Part shown: positions 34,451 through 48,100 of the stretch, one piece after another
How positions within the stretch are numbered: position 1 is the first letter of the stretch
How the letters are laid out: every line of letters starts with the position of its first letter
Assembly (NCBI GenBank): GCA_023374045.1
Contig: CM041778.1
Span: 403,184,438-403,248,437, forward strand
Length of the DNA stretch: 64,000 bases
Direction: 5' to 3'
Source of the DNA: Limonium bicolor
Lineage: Eukaryota; Streptophyta; Magnoliopsida; Caryophyllales; Plumbaginaceae
The notes under the pieces: generated by a model
What the model was told of the DNA's origin: nothing
Database searches by the model: none
What the model saw: the letters and a program-made list of their open reading frames with translations, nothing else
Program-made: the position numbers and the translations under genes

Positions 34451-37192
34451 TGTAACGCCCCGGTTTACCACCACCATTTACTTAGCCTTTCTTTTTTTTT
34501 GATTCTAGAGAGACACGTTATAACCAAAGTAACTGCTTATATTATACATGCGTCAGTCTTCTTTTTACAAAGGTCCCCTAATACTATCACCGGGGGTTAC
34601 CGCCACACTTACTAACCACTAGTAAGTGTAAGGCTATTACCACCACCACCCCTACGCTAGCTATCTTACATAGCTGTTACTATCAAAAGAGTGACACAAC
34701 CAACCCGTCACTTTACACCTTAGTACCAAAAGACCCCTTCCAGCCAACTACTATGTTAGCTCCTACTCCTATTTTACACCAAAAGTAAAGGGGTATCAAA
34801 AGGCTATTACATCGCTAGCATCTAACTAGGGACCACTTGCATATACTCGTACACTGTGGAAACATCATGAGTGATGGACTGACTGGTGCCATTTTCCGGG
34901 TGCCTAAAACCTTGTATCTTCTTGTTCCACTCTCATAAATTATCTCGGTGACCCCAGGCTGTAAACTTCTACGATAGGTGACAAACATGAAAATATAGAA
35001 AGTATCGGTGGACTCGTCCTCAGTGCAGAGAAGGTGTCCATCCCAGTTACCCTGAATTCACAGAATACATATACACAGGAAACACAACCAAATAAAATCA
35101 GTAAAAACTGAGTAACACTACCACACCCCGTAAAAACTTATTTTCTCTTTAAAACCTTTGTTTCCAGCAAATATTAACAATATAACAAATCAGAATAGAT
35201 CACACACCATTTACCTGTACCAAGAATTATCAAGAGATAATTAATATCAATACAAGATATTTCCAAATGAAGTCCACCACCACCACCCACCCTATGTCCT
35301 TAAGTGTGCACACCCCCTATTGAAAACTTCTGCCCAATAGGAGTAGATCATAGTGGCAGCTCCAATTTCATTAGTAGGAGCTTATATTGTTGCCGGAACG
35401 TCGGCTTGGCCTTAAAGGCTCTCACAAGAGGCATAGCCTTAGGATAACCATGATATCAACATCACACAATACTTTCCACCACCACCACAAGAGGTTATCC
35501 TTAAACACATTTGCAAACCATGAGTAAGATATCATAACCAAGCTTTACACAAGTAGTAATTCACACATCAAGCTCACCACTTGTAAAATAACCTTAATAA
35601 CATCATAAAATACCATTCAAGCTCCAATAAATCAGAGAATCAAAATTTCCAAGAAACCACCTTAGAAAGCTTAAATTCTTATTTTTAGCCAAAATCACTA
35701 TTCACCAACTTAACAACTTCCCAAAGGTCTCGGCCTAAATTTAACCATGATCCAATATCAACAACACAAGTATCTCCTCAAAATTTCAGCTCAAGATCAA
35801 TTCGGAAACCCATTCAAACATTCGGAAAGGCTTAAAGCACATTTTCTCATTTTTAGCTTCTTTACCTTGTCTAACCGACTTAAATTTCTCCATTCGACTT
35901 GATTTTTCAACCATAACCATATATTCACTATTCAAGACTACCCTCAAAATTTTAGCTCAAACCCATGTCGGAAACCCATCCAAACAATTCCTAAAGCTTA
36001 AAGCTCATTTTTCTCATTTTCAAAGTTCTTTAGTGTTTTCCTACTTCCCAACCTTATTTCGACTTGATTTTCTAGGATGTTCTCTAACTATTCATCCCTA
36101 GTTTACTGTGAAATTTTAAGAAAATAGAGATAGGATTCGTAGATAACAAAACAGAATGACTTAAGAAGGAAAATAAGCTTAAAGGGTGAAAGTGATGTGC
36201 ATAGATGTTACCTGTCCTCTCCTAGCCATTTTGGAGCTTTTCTACCTTGATTATAAGTTTCTTGAGCTCAAAATCTCCAACAACCAAGTCGCCCACCTTG
36301 GATTTTGGCTTCCACTCCTTAAACTTGCCTTTTTCCTTGATTTTAGCTTAATTACTACCTTAGATTTGTGTTTCCAATGGAGGAGTGTTGTTGCCTATGC
36401 TCCAATGGTGTTTTCTAGCTTAGGAGAAGCAAGGTAGATGAAGAGGAATGGCCACCTTGCTCACCTACCATGGCCGACCTCCACCCCCCCTTTTATACTA
36501 TTTTTCATCCTTATCTTACTATTTGTAATTATGACTTCTAGAATTGTCCATAGCCATAGATTTGTGTTAGGTGACAAAAACCAATCCTAACCACTCATGC
36601 CAAACCGCCATTGAATGGATAAGGAGGGGGCAAGTTGATTTTGTAATCATTGGCAAATAGTAAGGAGGTGTGAATAGTAACCGAGATATTTTTCTCCTCC
36701 TTCCTTGATATTTTCGGCCCCATCTTAGGCCATGTTTGGCTTGAGCTTTTATGGGAATTAAGACTATATGTGTAGGTATGTTAATACTAGTGTGGGTTAT
36801 CAAGTTTAAGGAATTTCCTCGGGTCACTTTTGAGCTCTCCTTAAGCCCCGTTTGCCCAGAACCACTAAATACTGAAAAATGTAACTAGATTGTCTTATAT
36901 TAAAGAAGAAAGATATGATTGTTTCTTTCCTCAAAACACTCTCAAAAGTATCTAACACACTTCCTAAGGTTGATACCCACTCTCAGTTCCTGAGGAATTC
37001 AGTAATTTTCAGGAATTTCAGAAATCCTGCGAAACTAAGGTTTACCGGGTGATACTCCGGGAACTAAGTTTCTAATGTTCACCAAGCACCTCCAACTAAT
37101 TATAACCTTCTCCATCTTTAGAAATTAGGGTTTCCTAAGGTTTACAATTAAATAAGACCTTAATCACAGTTTAAGAAATTTGGGGTATTACA
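34451..37192 (-). repeat. Tekay 3' LTR (left copy on the plus strand)
   Basis: Element strand minus, so this is the downstream LTR. The adjacent TCCTCCCCCCGTTAAAC (37193-37209) is the polypurine tract in reverse complement. No coding sequence in it is supported. Confidence 0.9.
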
Positions 37193-37568
37193 TCCTCCCC
37201 CCGTTAAACAAAGCTTCGTCCCGAAGCAATTCATCACACCAAACAATACAGTCACATACTCCAAGAAATTAAAACAATACTCCACACAATAATTCAGTTT
37301 CCTCATCAACCACAAATGATTCAGCAACATCACACAAAACCTCAGACACCCAATCACACAATATAAACCATTCACAAATTCAACGATACCACTATATGAA
37401 ATCAAAGAGGACAACTCCTAAAATAACATCAAGTATTACCAACCATTTCTGGCACCAACAAACATTCACAATCACAAACATTCACAAACACTAGTAGTCA
37501 TTCACCACTTACCATACGACTCTCCCCCCCTAAAAAGAAAGTTTCTCCTGAAACTTTAATTGCTGACC

Positions 37569-37772
37569 TTAATCAAAGAGTTCTGGGTGTTGAGTTCTCA
37601 TCTTGCTCTCTAGTTCCCATGTAGCTTCTTGAACTCCATGATGAGTCCATAAAACTTTAACCAAATCCACAGACTTCCCTCGGGTCTCCCTTGTCTTACG
37701 ATCCAAAATTTTAATTGGGTGTTCCTCATAAGTCAAATTAGGTGCAACTTCTACCTCGTTCGGTTGCAACAC
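37569..37772 (-). pseudogene. pol: Tekay pol C-terminus, chromodomain-like
   Basis: Reads HPIKILDRKTRETRGKSVDL, then VKVLWTHHGVQEATWELE and HPELF, the shape of the C-terminal chromodomain of plant chromoviruses, which guides integration to marked chromatin. It overlaps the end of the preceding frame at 37751, so a frameshift separates it from integrase. Confidence 0.8.
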
Positions 37773-39034
37773 ATGTGATTCGTCTGGAAGTACCGTTTCA
37801 ATTGTGATACGTGAAACACGTTGTGGACCCTATCCAAGTTCATCGGCAAAGCTAATCGGTAAGCCAAATTTCCAACCTTTTCCAATATTTCATACGGACC
37901 GATGTACTTAGGAGCAAGTTTTCCTTTCTTGCCAAATCGTACCACGCTCTTAGTGGGTGAAACCTTCAGAAATACCTTGTCCCCCACATTGAATTCAACT
38001 GGCCTTCTATGCAAATCAGCATAAGACTTTTGCCTATCTTGTGCGGCTTTCAATCTCTGCCGAATGTTCTTAACCTGTTGAGCCATCTCCTCTGTTAACT
38101 CAGGCCCAACCCAAACCACCTCCTGCATCATTCCAACACAACGGAGTACGACACTTTCTACCATATAAGGCTTCATACGGGGCCATATGGATACTTGAGT
38201 GGTAACTGTTGTTATAAGAAAATTCAATCAAGTGCAACTTGTCACTCCATGACCCTTGATAATCCATCGCACAAGCCCGCAACATATCCTCCAAGTTTGA
38301 ATAGTTCTCTCCGTCTGCCCATCAGTCTGTGGGTGGTAAGCTGTACTAAGGCTCAATTTTGTTCCCATGGCTTTTTGAAATTGCTGCCAAAATCTTGAGA
38401 CAAACCTAGAATCTCTATCCGAAATAATTTCCATAGGGACTCCGTGATACTTAACCACATTTCTAATATATGCTTCCACCAGCTGTTCCATAGACCAAGT
38501 ACTTTTCATTGGAATTAGTCTAGTAGTCTTGGTCAACCGATCCACAATCACCCAAATCTGATCCATCCCACCTCTGGTCGGTGGTAATCCCACTATGAAA
38601 TCCATAGATATCGAATCCCATTTCCACATGGGTATATCCAATGATTGCAACATTCCTCCTGCTTTCTTATGCTCAAATTTAACTTTTTGACATGTTAGAC
38701 ACTTCGACACATGTTCAGCTACCTCCTTTTTCATGCCTGGCCACCAGAAACTTTTCTTCAAATCTTTATACAACTTGTTTCCTCCCGGATGTATGGAATA
38801 TGCAGAATTATGAGCTTCCTGCATCAACTTCCTTTTAATATCGCCACATGAATCTGGTATACACCATCTTCCACGAAATCTCAGACTACCATCGTCATGA
38901 ATCTTAAAATCTGGGGCTTCTCCCTTTTCCACTTTTCCTTTATTTTCCGTAGTTCTCATCCTCTTGTTGATGATGCAAAATTTCCTTATAAATGTCAGGA
39001 ATACGTTCATACTAGACAAAATTTCTCTATCCAC
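37751..39034 (-). pseudogene. pol: Tekay integrase, frameshifted
   Basis: The zinc-finger part reads AHNSAYSIHPGGNK and CLTCQ. The catalytic core has SMDFIVGLP (Asp), IISDRDSRFVSRFW (Asp) and YHPQTDGQTERTIQT (Glu). The frame slips near 38290 into 38294-38100 (EFSYNNSYHSSIHMAPYEAL) and then near 38140 into the block ending at 37751, which carries KYIGPYEILEKVG, the GPY/F module. All catalytic residues are still readable. Confidence 0.9.
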
Positions 39035-39131
39035 CTCCCCTTGTTACCACCTCAAGGTTCAACCTTTTGAAATCTTGTACCAATCATCATGTAGTATCCA
39101 ATTAGCTTCTCCCTCGTGACTCCTCTTCGAC

Positions 39132-40518
39132 TTAAGCGTCTGCCACCACGTTGGCTTTGCCTTCATGGTATAAAATCTCCAGGTCATAATCCTTAATAAG
39201 TTCCAACCATCTCCTTTGCCTCATATTAAGCTCTTTTTGAGTGAAAATATATTTCAAGCTCTTGTGATCCGTATAAATCTTACAAGAAGTTCCATACAAG
39301 TAGTGCCTCCAAATTTTCAAGGCAAAAACTACAGCTGCAAGTTCCAAATCATGAGTAGGATACCTGGTCTCATAGCTCTTCAATTGTCGTGAGGCATAGG
39401 CAATGACCTTGCCATTCTGCATCAACACACACCCTAAACCATATTTAGACGCGTCACTATATACTTCAAAACCGTCAGTACCACAGGGCAACGTAAGAAC
39501 TGGTGCTGTGGTTAACTTCTCCTTCAAAATCTGGAAAGCTTTTTCACAATCCTCATCCCACTTATAACGCACTTCCTTTTTCATCAGATTTGTGAGCGGT
39601 CTCGCAATTTTAGCGAAGTCTTGAACAAACTTCCTATAGTATCCAGCTAGCCCAAGAAAACTTCTAACTTCTCGTACATTCGTTGGCCTGGGCCAATCCT
39701 TAACAGCCTGAATTTTAGCCGGGTCAACCGAAATTCCATCACCGGTTACCACATGACCTAAAAACGATACTTCCTTGAGCCAAAAATCACACTTAGATAA
39801 TTTGGCATACAGCTTCTTCTCCCTTAAAACTTGTAGAACTTGCCGCAGATGATCAGCATGTTGCTCCTCATCCTTTGAACACCAATATGTCATCAATAAA
39901 TACCACTACAAACTTATCCAGGAATTGGCTGAAAACCCGATTCATTAAGTCCATAAATACCGCTGGCGCATTTGTTAGCCCGAATGGCATCACCACAAAT
40001 TCATAATGTCCATACCTCGTTCGAAAGGCTGTCTTTGGTATGTCCTTCTCTGCTATCTTTAACTGATGATAGCCTGACCTTAAGTCGATCTTAGAAAATA
40101 CTTTAGCTCCTTGTAGCTGGTCGAACAAATCATCAATCCTAGGCAAGGGATATTTATTCTTGATTGTAACGTTATTTAACTCCCTGTAATCAATGCAAAG
40201 ACGCAAAGTTCCATCCTTCTTTCTTACAAACAAAACTGGGGCTCCCCACGGAGAAGCACTCGGTCGAATATAACCTTTTTCTAAAAGTTCCTCCAATTGT
40301 TTCTTTAACTCATTCATCTCATTCGGGGCCATCCTATAAGGGTGCTTAGAAATTGGAGCTGTTCCTGGTACTAAATCAATAGTAAACTCAATCTCACGGT
40401 CGGGTGGAAGTCCAGGAATTTCTTCTGGAAAAACATCTGGAAATTCCCTGACTACTGGAAGATCCTCAAGTGCGGATGGCTTTGTTCTTGCGCCAATTTT
40501 TCCTCTTGAACATAACAC
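39132..40518 (-). pseudogene. pol: Tekay reverse transcriptase and RNase H, one frameshift
   Basis: RT (40518-39868) includes [36 protein letters not shown] and the catalytic [10 protein letters not shown]. The frame shifts near 39890, just after that box. RNase H (39896-39132) has the acidic residues in [22 protein letters not shown] and IYTDHKSL. Only the shift prevents a continuous RT-RNase H. Confidence 0.92.
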
Positions 40519-40970
40519 AATAAACTGGCTCTCCTTTTCGCAACTCCTTTAAAAATTTTAAGGCAGGTAGGACTTTTACCCTTTGCTTAGCTCCTTCGCA
40601 TGTGTACGACACTCTCTTTCCTTTCTTCCCACATAAGCTAATCTTTTGTTTTTCACAATCTATGCGCCCCTTGTGCTTACTTAACCAATCCATCCCCAAG
40701 ATTATATCAAAATCCTTCAAATCAAACTCTACCAGATCCATCTCAAATTCTCTACCCTCTATGGTTATTTTACTCCTTCCATTTTCCTAGTGCATCCTAC
40801 CACTCTTCCCGTAGGTGTAGAAACAGAAATTTCAACTTCTATATCGGGACTACTCCTACTTTCTTCAAGAATCGGAGGATATAAAAGAACAGGTTGCACC
40901 GGAATCAAATAATACTTTAGCACTAGTTCCAAGAACGGAAAAAGTACCTGTAATGACGTCCCCTTCTTGT
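40466..40970 (-). pseudogene. pol: Tekay aspartic protease
   Basis: The catalytic DSGAT is encoded at 40892-40906 (within AKVLFDSGATCSFI). The open block at 40741-40466 carries DFDIILGMDWLSKHKGRID, the second conserved protease motif. A stop near 40870 separates the two. Confidence 0.85.
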
Positions 40971-41136
40971 TGAGATTCAGCCTCCGTCTTGCTGATTACG
41001 TTGATATACCCTGATTCTTGTAGCCTCCTCCTGGGGTACTACCACTTCCGTATTGTATTTGCTTCCCCTGATATTCCCTTGTCCACTCATGTTACCTCTT
41101 GGACCATTATAATTATTCCTCTGTCATTTTGATTAT

Positions 41137-42090
41137 TCAGCTGTACTCCTCCTTGGTTGCCACGATTGTTCTGGTTGTGAGATTTCCAGTTGTAGCAGGT
41201 CTTGCTACCTGATCAGTTCCTCCTTCCATCCTTCTTACCCTACACTCATAGGCCCTGTGGCCTAACTTCCCACAGTTAAAACACTTTACCAACCTTCCTT
41301 CGCAATCTTCACCTGGGTGATTCCTTCCACAAATCTTGCAATAAAAGTATCTAGTTCCTTTATCATTGAATCGTCGTCCCGGATAATTGGGTCTGGCTCC
41401 CCCACTTGGTCTAACTTCTACTTTAGCCCTCTTATCAAAGCTCTCGGCCTTACGAGTCTCCATTCTCCTTTTCCGCCCCGTTTGTACTTCCTTCCTTCTC
41501 TGTTGTACCTATAAAGATTAGCAGCTTTATCGTACGCCTCTTGTAAAGTAGTTATAGGTATTACACTCAGAGCTTCTTGTAAATCCCAATTTAACCCTTC
41601 CAAGAAACGTTGAACCTTAGCAGTCTCATCGGGTACCACATGCGGAGCAAATCTAGCAAGCTCCACAAACTTAGCATGATAAGTTTTAACATCATCTGTC
41701 GCTGCCTCAATCCAGTAAATTCCTGATATTTTGCAACCTTACATGCTCCGGATAAAATCTTTTCCTCATCGCATCTTTCAACATATTCCACCCAAAACCC
41801 GGATTTCCTTTAAGTCTCTCCTCCTCCGCAGTCCACCACAGATCAGCCTCACCTTTAAAATAAAATACAGCCCCACTTACCTTCTTTTCTTCAGGGCAAT
41901 CAATAATATCAAATATTTTGTCAAACTCTCTGATCCACTCTTCCAGAATCACTGGATCCTCTTCTCCCGAATAAGTACTGGGTTTCATAGCTGCTATCCT
42001 CCGGGAGAAATCCTTGGGTATTTCAGCTCTAGCCTCGTGCTGCTCCAGGATTCTTCCCATACTCAGTGTCAACTCCCTCAGTTCATCCAT
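41137..42090 (-). pseudogene. gag: Tekay gag, frameshifted
   Basis: Starts MDELRELTLSMGR at 42090. The retrotransposon gag domain holds AVFYFKGEADLWW and KRFYPEHVR. Two shifts around 41740-41660 move the reading to VELARFAPHVVPDETAKV (41666-41418), then to 41463-41137 with CKICGRNHPGEDC and the CCHC knuckle CFNCGKLGHRAYEC. The two Cys-rich motifs in a row are usual for this clade. Confidence 0.9.
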
Positions 42091-42314
42091 CTGTCCTCTC
42101 CCCTCTCCATTACTCCGTCCACTCCCCTCTCCATTATTCTACACAGAGATATGTTAGTTGCAATATAAATAGTTAACTATAATCAATCAAGCACACAACA
42201 CACAAATATCACAGCAAACATATTTTCAGAACCACATGGTTCTGCCTAGACTCCTAAACCTAAGCCTGGGTCACCTTGCTTCCTAGTCAAACTCAAATTT
42301 TCCCCTCCAGCTAA

Positions 42315-42333
42315 CCTATAGCTCTGATACCAC
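42315..42333 (-). other. Tekay primer binding site
   Basis: Reverse complement reads TGGTATCAGAGCTATAG, matching the initiator-Met tRNA 3' end, next to the 5' LTR. Confidence 0.85.
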
Positions 42334-42335
42334 TC

Positions 42336-45097
42336 TGTAACGCCCCGGTTTACCACCACCATTTACTTAGCCTCTTTTTTTTTTGATTCTAGAGAGACAT
42401 GTTATAACCAAAGTAACTGCTTATATTATACATGCGTCAGTCTTCTTTTTACAAAGGTCCCCTAATACTATCACCGGGGGTTACCGCCACACTTACTAAC
42501 CACTAGTAAGTGTAAGGCTATTACCACCACCACCCCTACGCTAGCTAGCTATCTTACATCGCTGTTACTATCAAAAGAGTGACACAACCAACCCGTCACT
42601 TTACACCTTAGTACCAAAAGACCCCTTCCAGCCAACTACTATGTTAGCTCCTACTCCTATTTTACACCAAAAGTAAAGGGGTATCAAAAGGCTATTACAT
42701 CGCTAGCATCTAACTAGGGACCACTTGCATATACTCGTACACTGTGGAAACATCATGAGTGATGGACTGACTGGTGCCATTTTCCGGGTGCCTAAAACCT
42801 TGTATCTTCTTGTTCCACTCCTCATAAATTATCTCGGTGACCCCAGGCTGTAAACTTCTACGATAGGTGACAAACATGAAAATATAGAAAGTATCGGTGG
42901 ACTCGTCCTCAGTGCAGAGAAGGTGTCCATCCCAGTTACCCTGAATTCACAGAATACATATACACAGGAAAACACAACCAAATAAAATCAGTAAAAACTG
43001 AGTAACACTACCACACCCCGTAAAAACTTATTTTCTCTTTAAAACCTTTGTTCCAGCAAATATTAACAAATATAACAAATCAGAATAGATCACACACCAT
43101 TTACCTGTACCAGAATTATCAAGAGATAATTAATATCAAATACAAGATATTTCCAAATGAAGTCCACCACCACCACCCACCCTATGTCCTTAAGTGTGCA
43201 CACCCCCTATTGAAAACTTCTGCCCAATAGGAGTAGATCATAGTGGCAGCTCCAATTTCATTAGTAGGAGCTTATATTGTTGCCGGAACGTCGGCTTGGC
43301 CTTAAAGGCTCTCACAAGAGGCATAGCCTTAGGATAACCATGATATCAACATCACACAATACTTTCCACCACCACCACAAGAGGTTATCCTTAAACACAT
43401 TTGCAAACCATGAGTAAGATATCATAACCAAGCTTTACACAAGTAGTAATTCACACATCAAGCTCACCACTTGTAAAATAACCTTAATAACATCATAAAA
43501 TACCATTCAAGCTCCAATAAATCAGAGAATCAAATTTCCAAGAAACCACCTTAGAAAGCTTAAATTCTTATTTTTAGCCAAAATCACTATTCACCAACTT
43601 ACAACTTCCCAAAGAGTCTCGGCCTAAAATTTAACCATGATCCAATATCAACAACACAAGTATCTCCTCAAAATTTCAGCTCAAGATCAATTCGGAAACC
43701 CATTCAAACATTCGAAAGGCTTAAAGCACATTTTCTCATTTTTAGCTTCTTTACCTTGTCTAACCGACTTAAATTTCTCCATTCGACTTGATTTTTCAAC
43801 CATAACCATATATTCACTATTCAAGACTACCCTCAAAATTTTAGCTCAAACCCATGTCGGAAACCCATCCAAACAATTCCTAAAGCTTAAAGCTCATTTT
43901 TCTTCATTTTCAAAGTTCTTTAGTGTTTTCCTACTTCCCAACCTTATTTCGACTTGATTTTCTAGGATGTTCACTAACTATTCATCCCTAGTTTACTGTA
44001 GAAATTTTAAGAAAATAGAGATAGGATTCGTAGATAACAAAACAGAATGACTTAAGAAGGAAAATAAGCTTAAAGGGTGAAAGTGATGTGCATAGATGTT
44101 ACCTGTCCTCTCCTAGCCATTTTGGAGCTTTTCTACCTTGATTATAAGTTGCTTGAGCTCAAAATCTCCACAACCAAGTCGCCCCCTTGGATTTTGGCTT
44201 CCACTCCTTAAACTTGCCTTTTTCCTTGATTTTAGCTTAATTACTACCTTAGATTTGTGTTTCCAATGGAGGAGTGTTGTTGCCTATGCTCCAATGGTGT
44301 TTTCTAGCTTAGGAGAAGCAAGGTAGATGAAGAGAATGGCCACCTTGCTCACCTACCATGGCCGACCTCCACCCCCCCTTTTATACTATTTTCATCCTTA
44401 TCTTACTATTTGTAATTATGACTTCTAGAATTGTCCATAGCCATAGATTTGTGTTAGGTGACAAAAACCAATCCTAACCACTCATGCCAAACCGCCATTG
44501 AATGGATAAGGAGGGGGCAAGTTGATTTTGTAATCATTGGCAAATAGTAAGGAGGTGTGAATAGTAAGGAGGTGTGAATAGTAACCGAGATATTTTTCTC
44601 CTCCTTCCTTGATATTTTCGGCCCCATCTTAGGCCATGTTTGGCTTGAGCTTTTTATGGGAATTAAGACTATATGTGTAGGTATGTTAATACTAGTGTGG
44701 GTTATCAAGTTTAGGAATTTCCTCGGGTCACTTTTGAGCTCTCCTTAAGCCCCGTTTGCCCAGAACACTAAATACTGAAAAATGTAACTAGATTGTCTTA
44801 TATTAAGAGAAGAAAGATATGATTGTTTCTTTCCTCAAAACACTCTCAAAAGTATCTAACACACTTCCTAAGGTTGATACCCACTCTCAGTTCCTGAGGA
44901 ATTCAGTAATTTTCAGGAATTTCAGAAATCCTGCGAAACTAAGGTTTACCGGGTGATACTCCGGGAACTAAAATTTCTAATGTTCACCAAGCACCTCCAA
45001 CTAATTATAACCTTCTCCATCTTTAGAAATTAGGGTTTCCTAAGGTTTACAATTAAATAAGACCTTAATCACAGCTTAAGAAATTTGGGGTATTACA
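42336..45097 (-). repeat. Tekay 5' LTR (right copy on the plus strand)
   Basis: Collinear with 34451-37192. Differences seen include a duplicated GGAGGTGTGAATAGTAA near 44551-44583 and several one-base indels. Confidence 0.9.
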
Positions 45098-45102
45098 GTG
45101 AC

Positions 45103-48100
45103 CCGCTATTTTTGAAGTTCTGCCCACCTTCAAGAGCAGCGGTCATTACCATGGAGTGCAATAGTCATTTCGTGTTTTCACAAAAGTGGTGGATTTTCAC
45201 ATAAGATTATGTGCTCGATCATTCACCTTTCCTTTCTCAAAAATACCCCTCATTCCCATCGTCGGAACAAGAGGAGCAGCATGAAGATCGACTACGCGGT
45301 TCGAGCCGAAAGCCAGAGACGCACCAACCCGCGGAGCCTGCCGAGCGACATGAAGACCAACACCAAACATTCAAATACAAAATCAGAGGTGTACCAACCC
45401 GAGTCAAGCGACATAAAGACTAATGACACCGGTTCGAGATCAAACCGTTGAAAATTAGAAGAACACCAGCCCGTTTTGTTTGATCACAATATTGCTTTGC
45501 TGTAAAAGCCTGAAAACAAGCCAACAACCAGTCAGAAGCCCGAAAACAAGCCTACATCCGGTCAAGAACCTGAAGGCGAGCGAGCAGCCGTTCTAGAACC
45601 TGAAGACGAGCTAGCAGCCAACCAGGAGTCCGAGCATAAGCAATCAGTCTGAACCCCGAAGATAGACCAGAAGAGTTCAGACGGAGTTTAGCTCAAAATT
45701 CCCCCCTTTTAATGAATTTTTAGAATTGATGATGTATAGGTTTTCCCCTATGACTTCTTTCCTCTCTTGTCCATTTCTAAATAGATTACATGTATAGGTT
45801 TATACATTCCCTTTGAATTTGTCTAGATCAATGTGTATAGGGTTCCCCACTCCCTATTTTCGTTGCGAATGACCAAGCGTCAAAATCCGTATTGAGAAAA
45901 TCCACCACTTTGGAAACACGCGCTTTCAAAATTGTTTTCCAAACTTGGTTTCTTTTGGCATGCACATGTAAAGAAGAGAACGGATAAGGAACGACCCCTC
46001 ACAGTTACATATTTATAATTCGCTTTATGGGGTGAAAATTCATGGTATCTACGGAAGGTGTCCCCTGAACAAACATGTCAATAAATACAACGAGCACAAA
46101 GCAAACCGCATGCATTGCATTCATTACAAAAAGTCTCATGCATTCTCAGTCACTCCAAATTCGTCAAACATGTGCCAGTCCTATCCACCTCAAAAAAAAA
46201 AAAATTGCACAATCATGTGTTTCATTGTCACCACACTATACACCAACTTTCATCCCAAATATCTCAACCGCCAAAGCCCAATTTCAGAGGGATAGGAAAG
46301 AAAACCGAGAAGTTCAAACCTCTCCCAATCAGAATCACCATGCACGCTAGTGACGGAAAAGGAAAGAGTGTGTCATATCTTGAGGCCACCATGCGGGAGT
46401 TGTCACTCCCTAAAAAATCCTAAAATCCAGGAGCCAATCACCAACCCAACCTCACTTGAGAATTACTAACAACCCCGACAACAACCCCAACAGCTAGATC
46501 ACCTTCGAGGCCAACAACGATGCGATGAGCTTCATGAATTGTGAGCTGAATTCAACCCAAGCGAGACTAGGTGTAACCTTACCGATCATGCATTGCATAA
46601 AAAAAAACAAAAAAAAACAAAAAAACATTCAGTCAACCATCTCAATTCATCATTTTCAGCATTTCATGCATCCTATACATAGTAATTCCATATTACCACA
46701 ATACATCGCATGGTAGACAATCGCATTTGCATACTCCCATATCGAAATGACATCTTCGAGAAAATCATAAGAAATTGATTGAACAGAGTGTGTGAACCAC
46801 TTAACTCTCGATCCGTCAATGAGTACAAGGGTCCGATCAAAAGCAGCACCACAAACCAAGTGAGTAGTGTGCGAAGAGCGGTATTTTCCTTTGAATTTCA
46901 AATGAATGTTTTGAACAATCCAATGAGTGATGAGAAAGATAGAGCAAGTCCACAGAGGTAAAACCACGAGCGACTTGTGCTTTCCTTCAGCACATGGAGA
47001 GGCACGATTCATTGCGAGATCAATGTCGATAAACAGGATACGAACTGTGATTCATGCAAAGATCCGAGAAAAGTAAGAAAACAATCATTGTACTAATGAG
47101 AATGACGAGGCACTTACGAACAAAATCTTCACAAAACTAAAAAGCTTTGACTGCCTGTACATAATCCTTTAGTGAGCCCTGCTGAACCTTTCACGATAAA
47201 CCTTTTTCTACGAACTCCACAACATGCCAACCCAATGTACATATACTTCTTTTCCCTCGCAATAGAGGATCTCAAAGGAGCCGGAGCCATGGTCCCTCCC
47301 CACCATTTTTCACAAACACAACAAATGAAATGTTCAAATAACTCAGCGAGTCAATGCAACTCCAAAGCCAAACACCAAATAGAACACTGAAAATGTTCAA
47401 GAAGATCGATGAGTCAATGCAACTCCAAAGTTGAAAGCCAAAATACAAAACAAAAAAAATATGCTTGAGAAGGTCGATGAGCCAAATGCAACATCAAAAA
47501 CACAAAAATGAGAAGAAAGTTCAAACCATACACCAGAAGAGGCAAGAAGGAGAAATCCAAATCAAAAGGACCAATGATGTCCCGTAGAAACCAATAAAAG
47601 GTTGTCAAAACCCGTCCAATCATTCTGCCCATGGCAAAGGCGAAACATATCCTCTATTGCACAAAAAGCTCCACAATCCCCAAACCAATCCTCCAGTCCC
47701 AGGTGATGTACTCACACTCACAGCCCGCTACAAACCCAATAAAAGACCTCTGACTCATACGTTGATGATTGTCAACTGAAGTATCGATCTGAAACATGAA
47801 TCATAAGCTTCATAATTGTTATCAACATGTCCCATCATATCAAAGGGACCATGAGTGAATGAGTGTGACCTACCCCACAAGGTCGTCTAAGTGCGAGTGA
47901 CTCTTTGAATCTAAGTACCAAATGTAACAGCCACCTCGTTGCTGTGAGGAAGTTGTAAGGATCGGAAAGTCTAAAACCTCGAAAAGATATTCTAAGGAAA
48001 ATACTGCTCTGAGCATCAAGAGTATCAATACACCATTAGCACACACAGCTATACTCACAAGAGATTGACCGCGTCCCTCCATGAGAGGAAAGTGATTCAC

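Larger units (their letters stand above)
34451..45097 (-). mobile_element. Tekay/Del-type chromovirus (Ty3/gypsy), complete but broken
   Basis: LTRs at 34451-37192 (2742 bp) and 42336-45097 (2762 bp) begin TGTAACGCCCC and end GGGGTATTACA on the plus strand. The 5-bp duplication GTGAC flanks the element (34446-34450 and 45098-45102). Coding runs right to left: gag, two Cys knuckles, protease, RT, RNase H, integrase, GPY/F region and a chromodomain-like end. Large LTRs plus a chromodomain place it with Tekay/Del. Frameshifts occur in gag, after RT and in integrase. The LTR pair is nearly identical apart from small indels, so insertion is fairly recent. Confidence 0.92.

Noticed and set aside
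45209..45451. 80-codon frame after the Tekay element
   Set aside because: Basic, low-complexity, with no family match; kept only as part of the internal region description.
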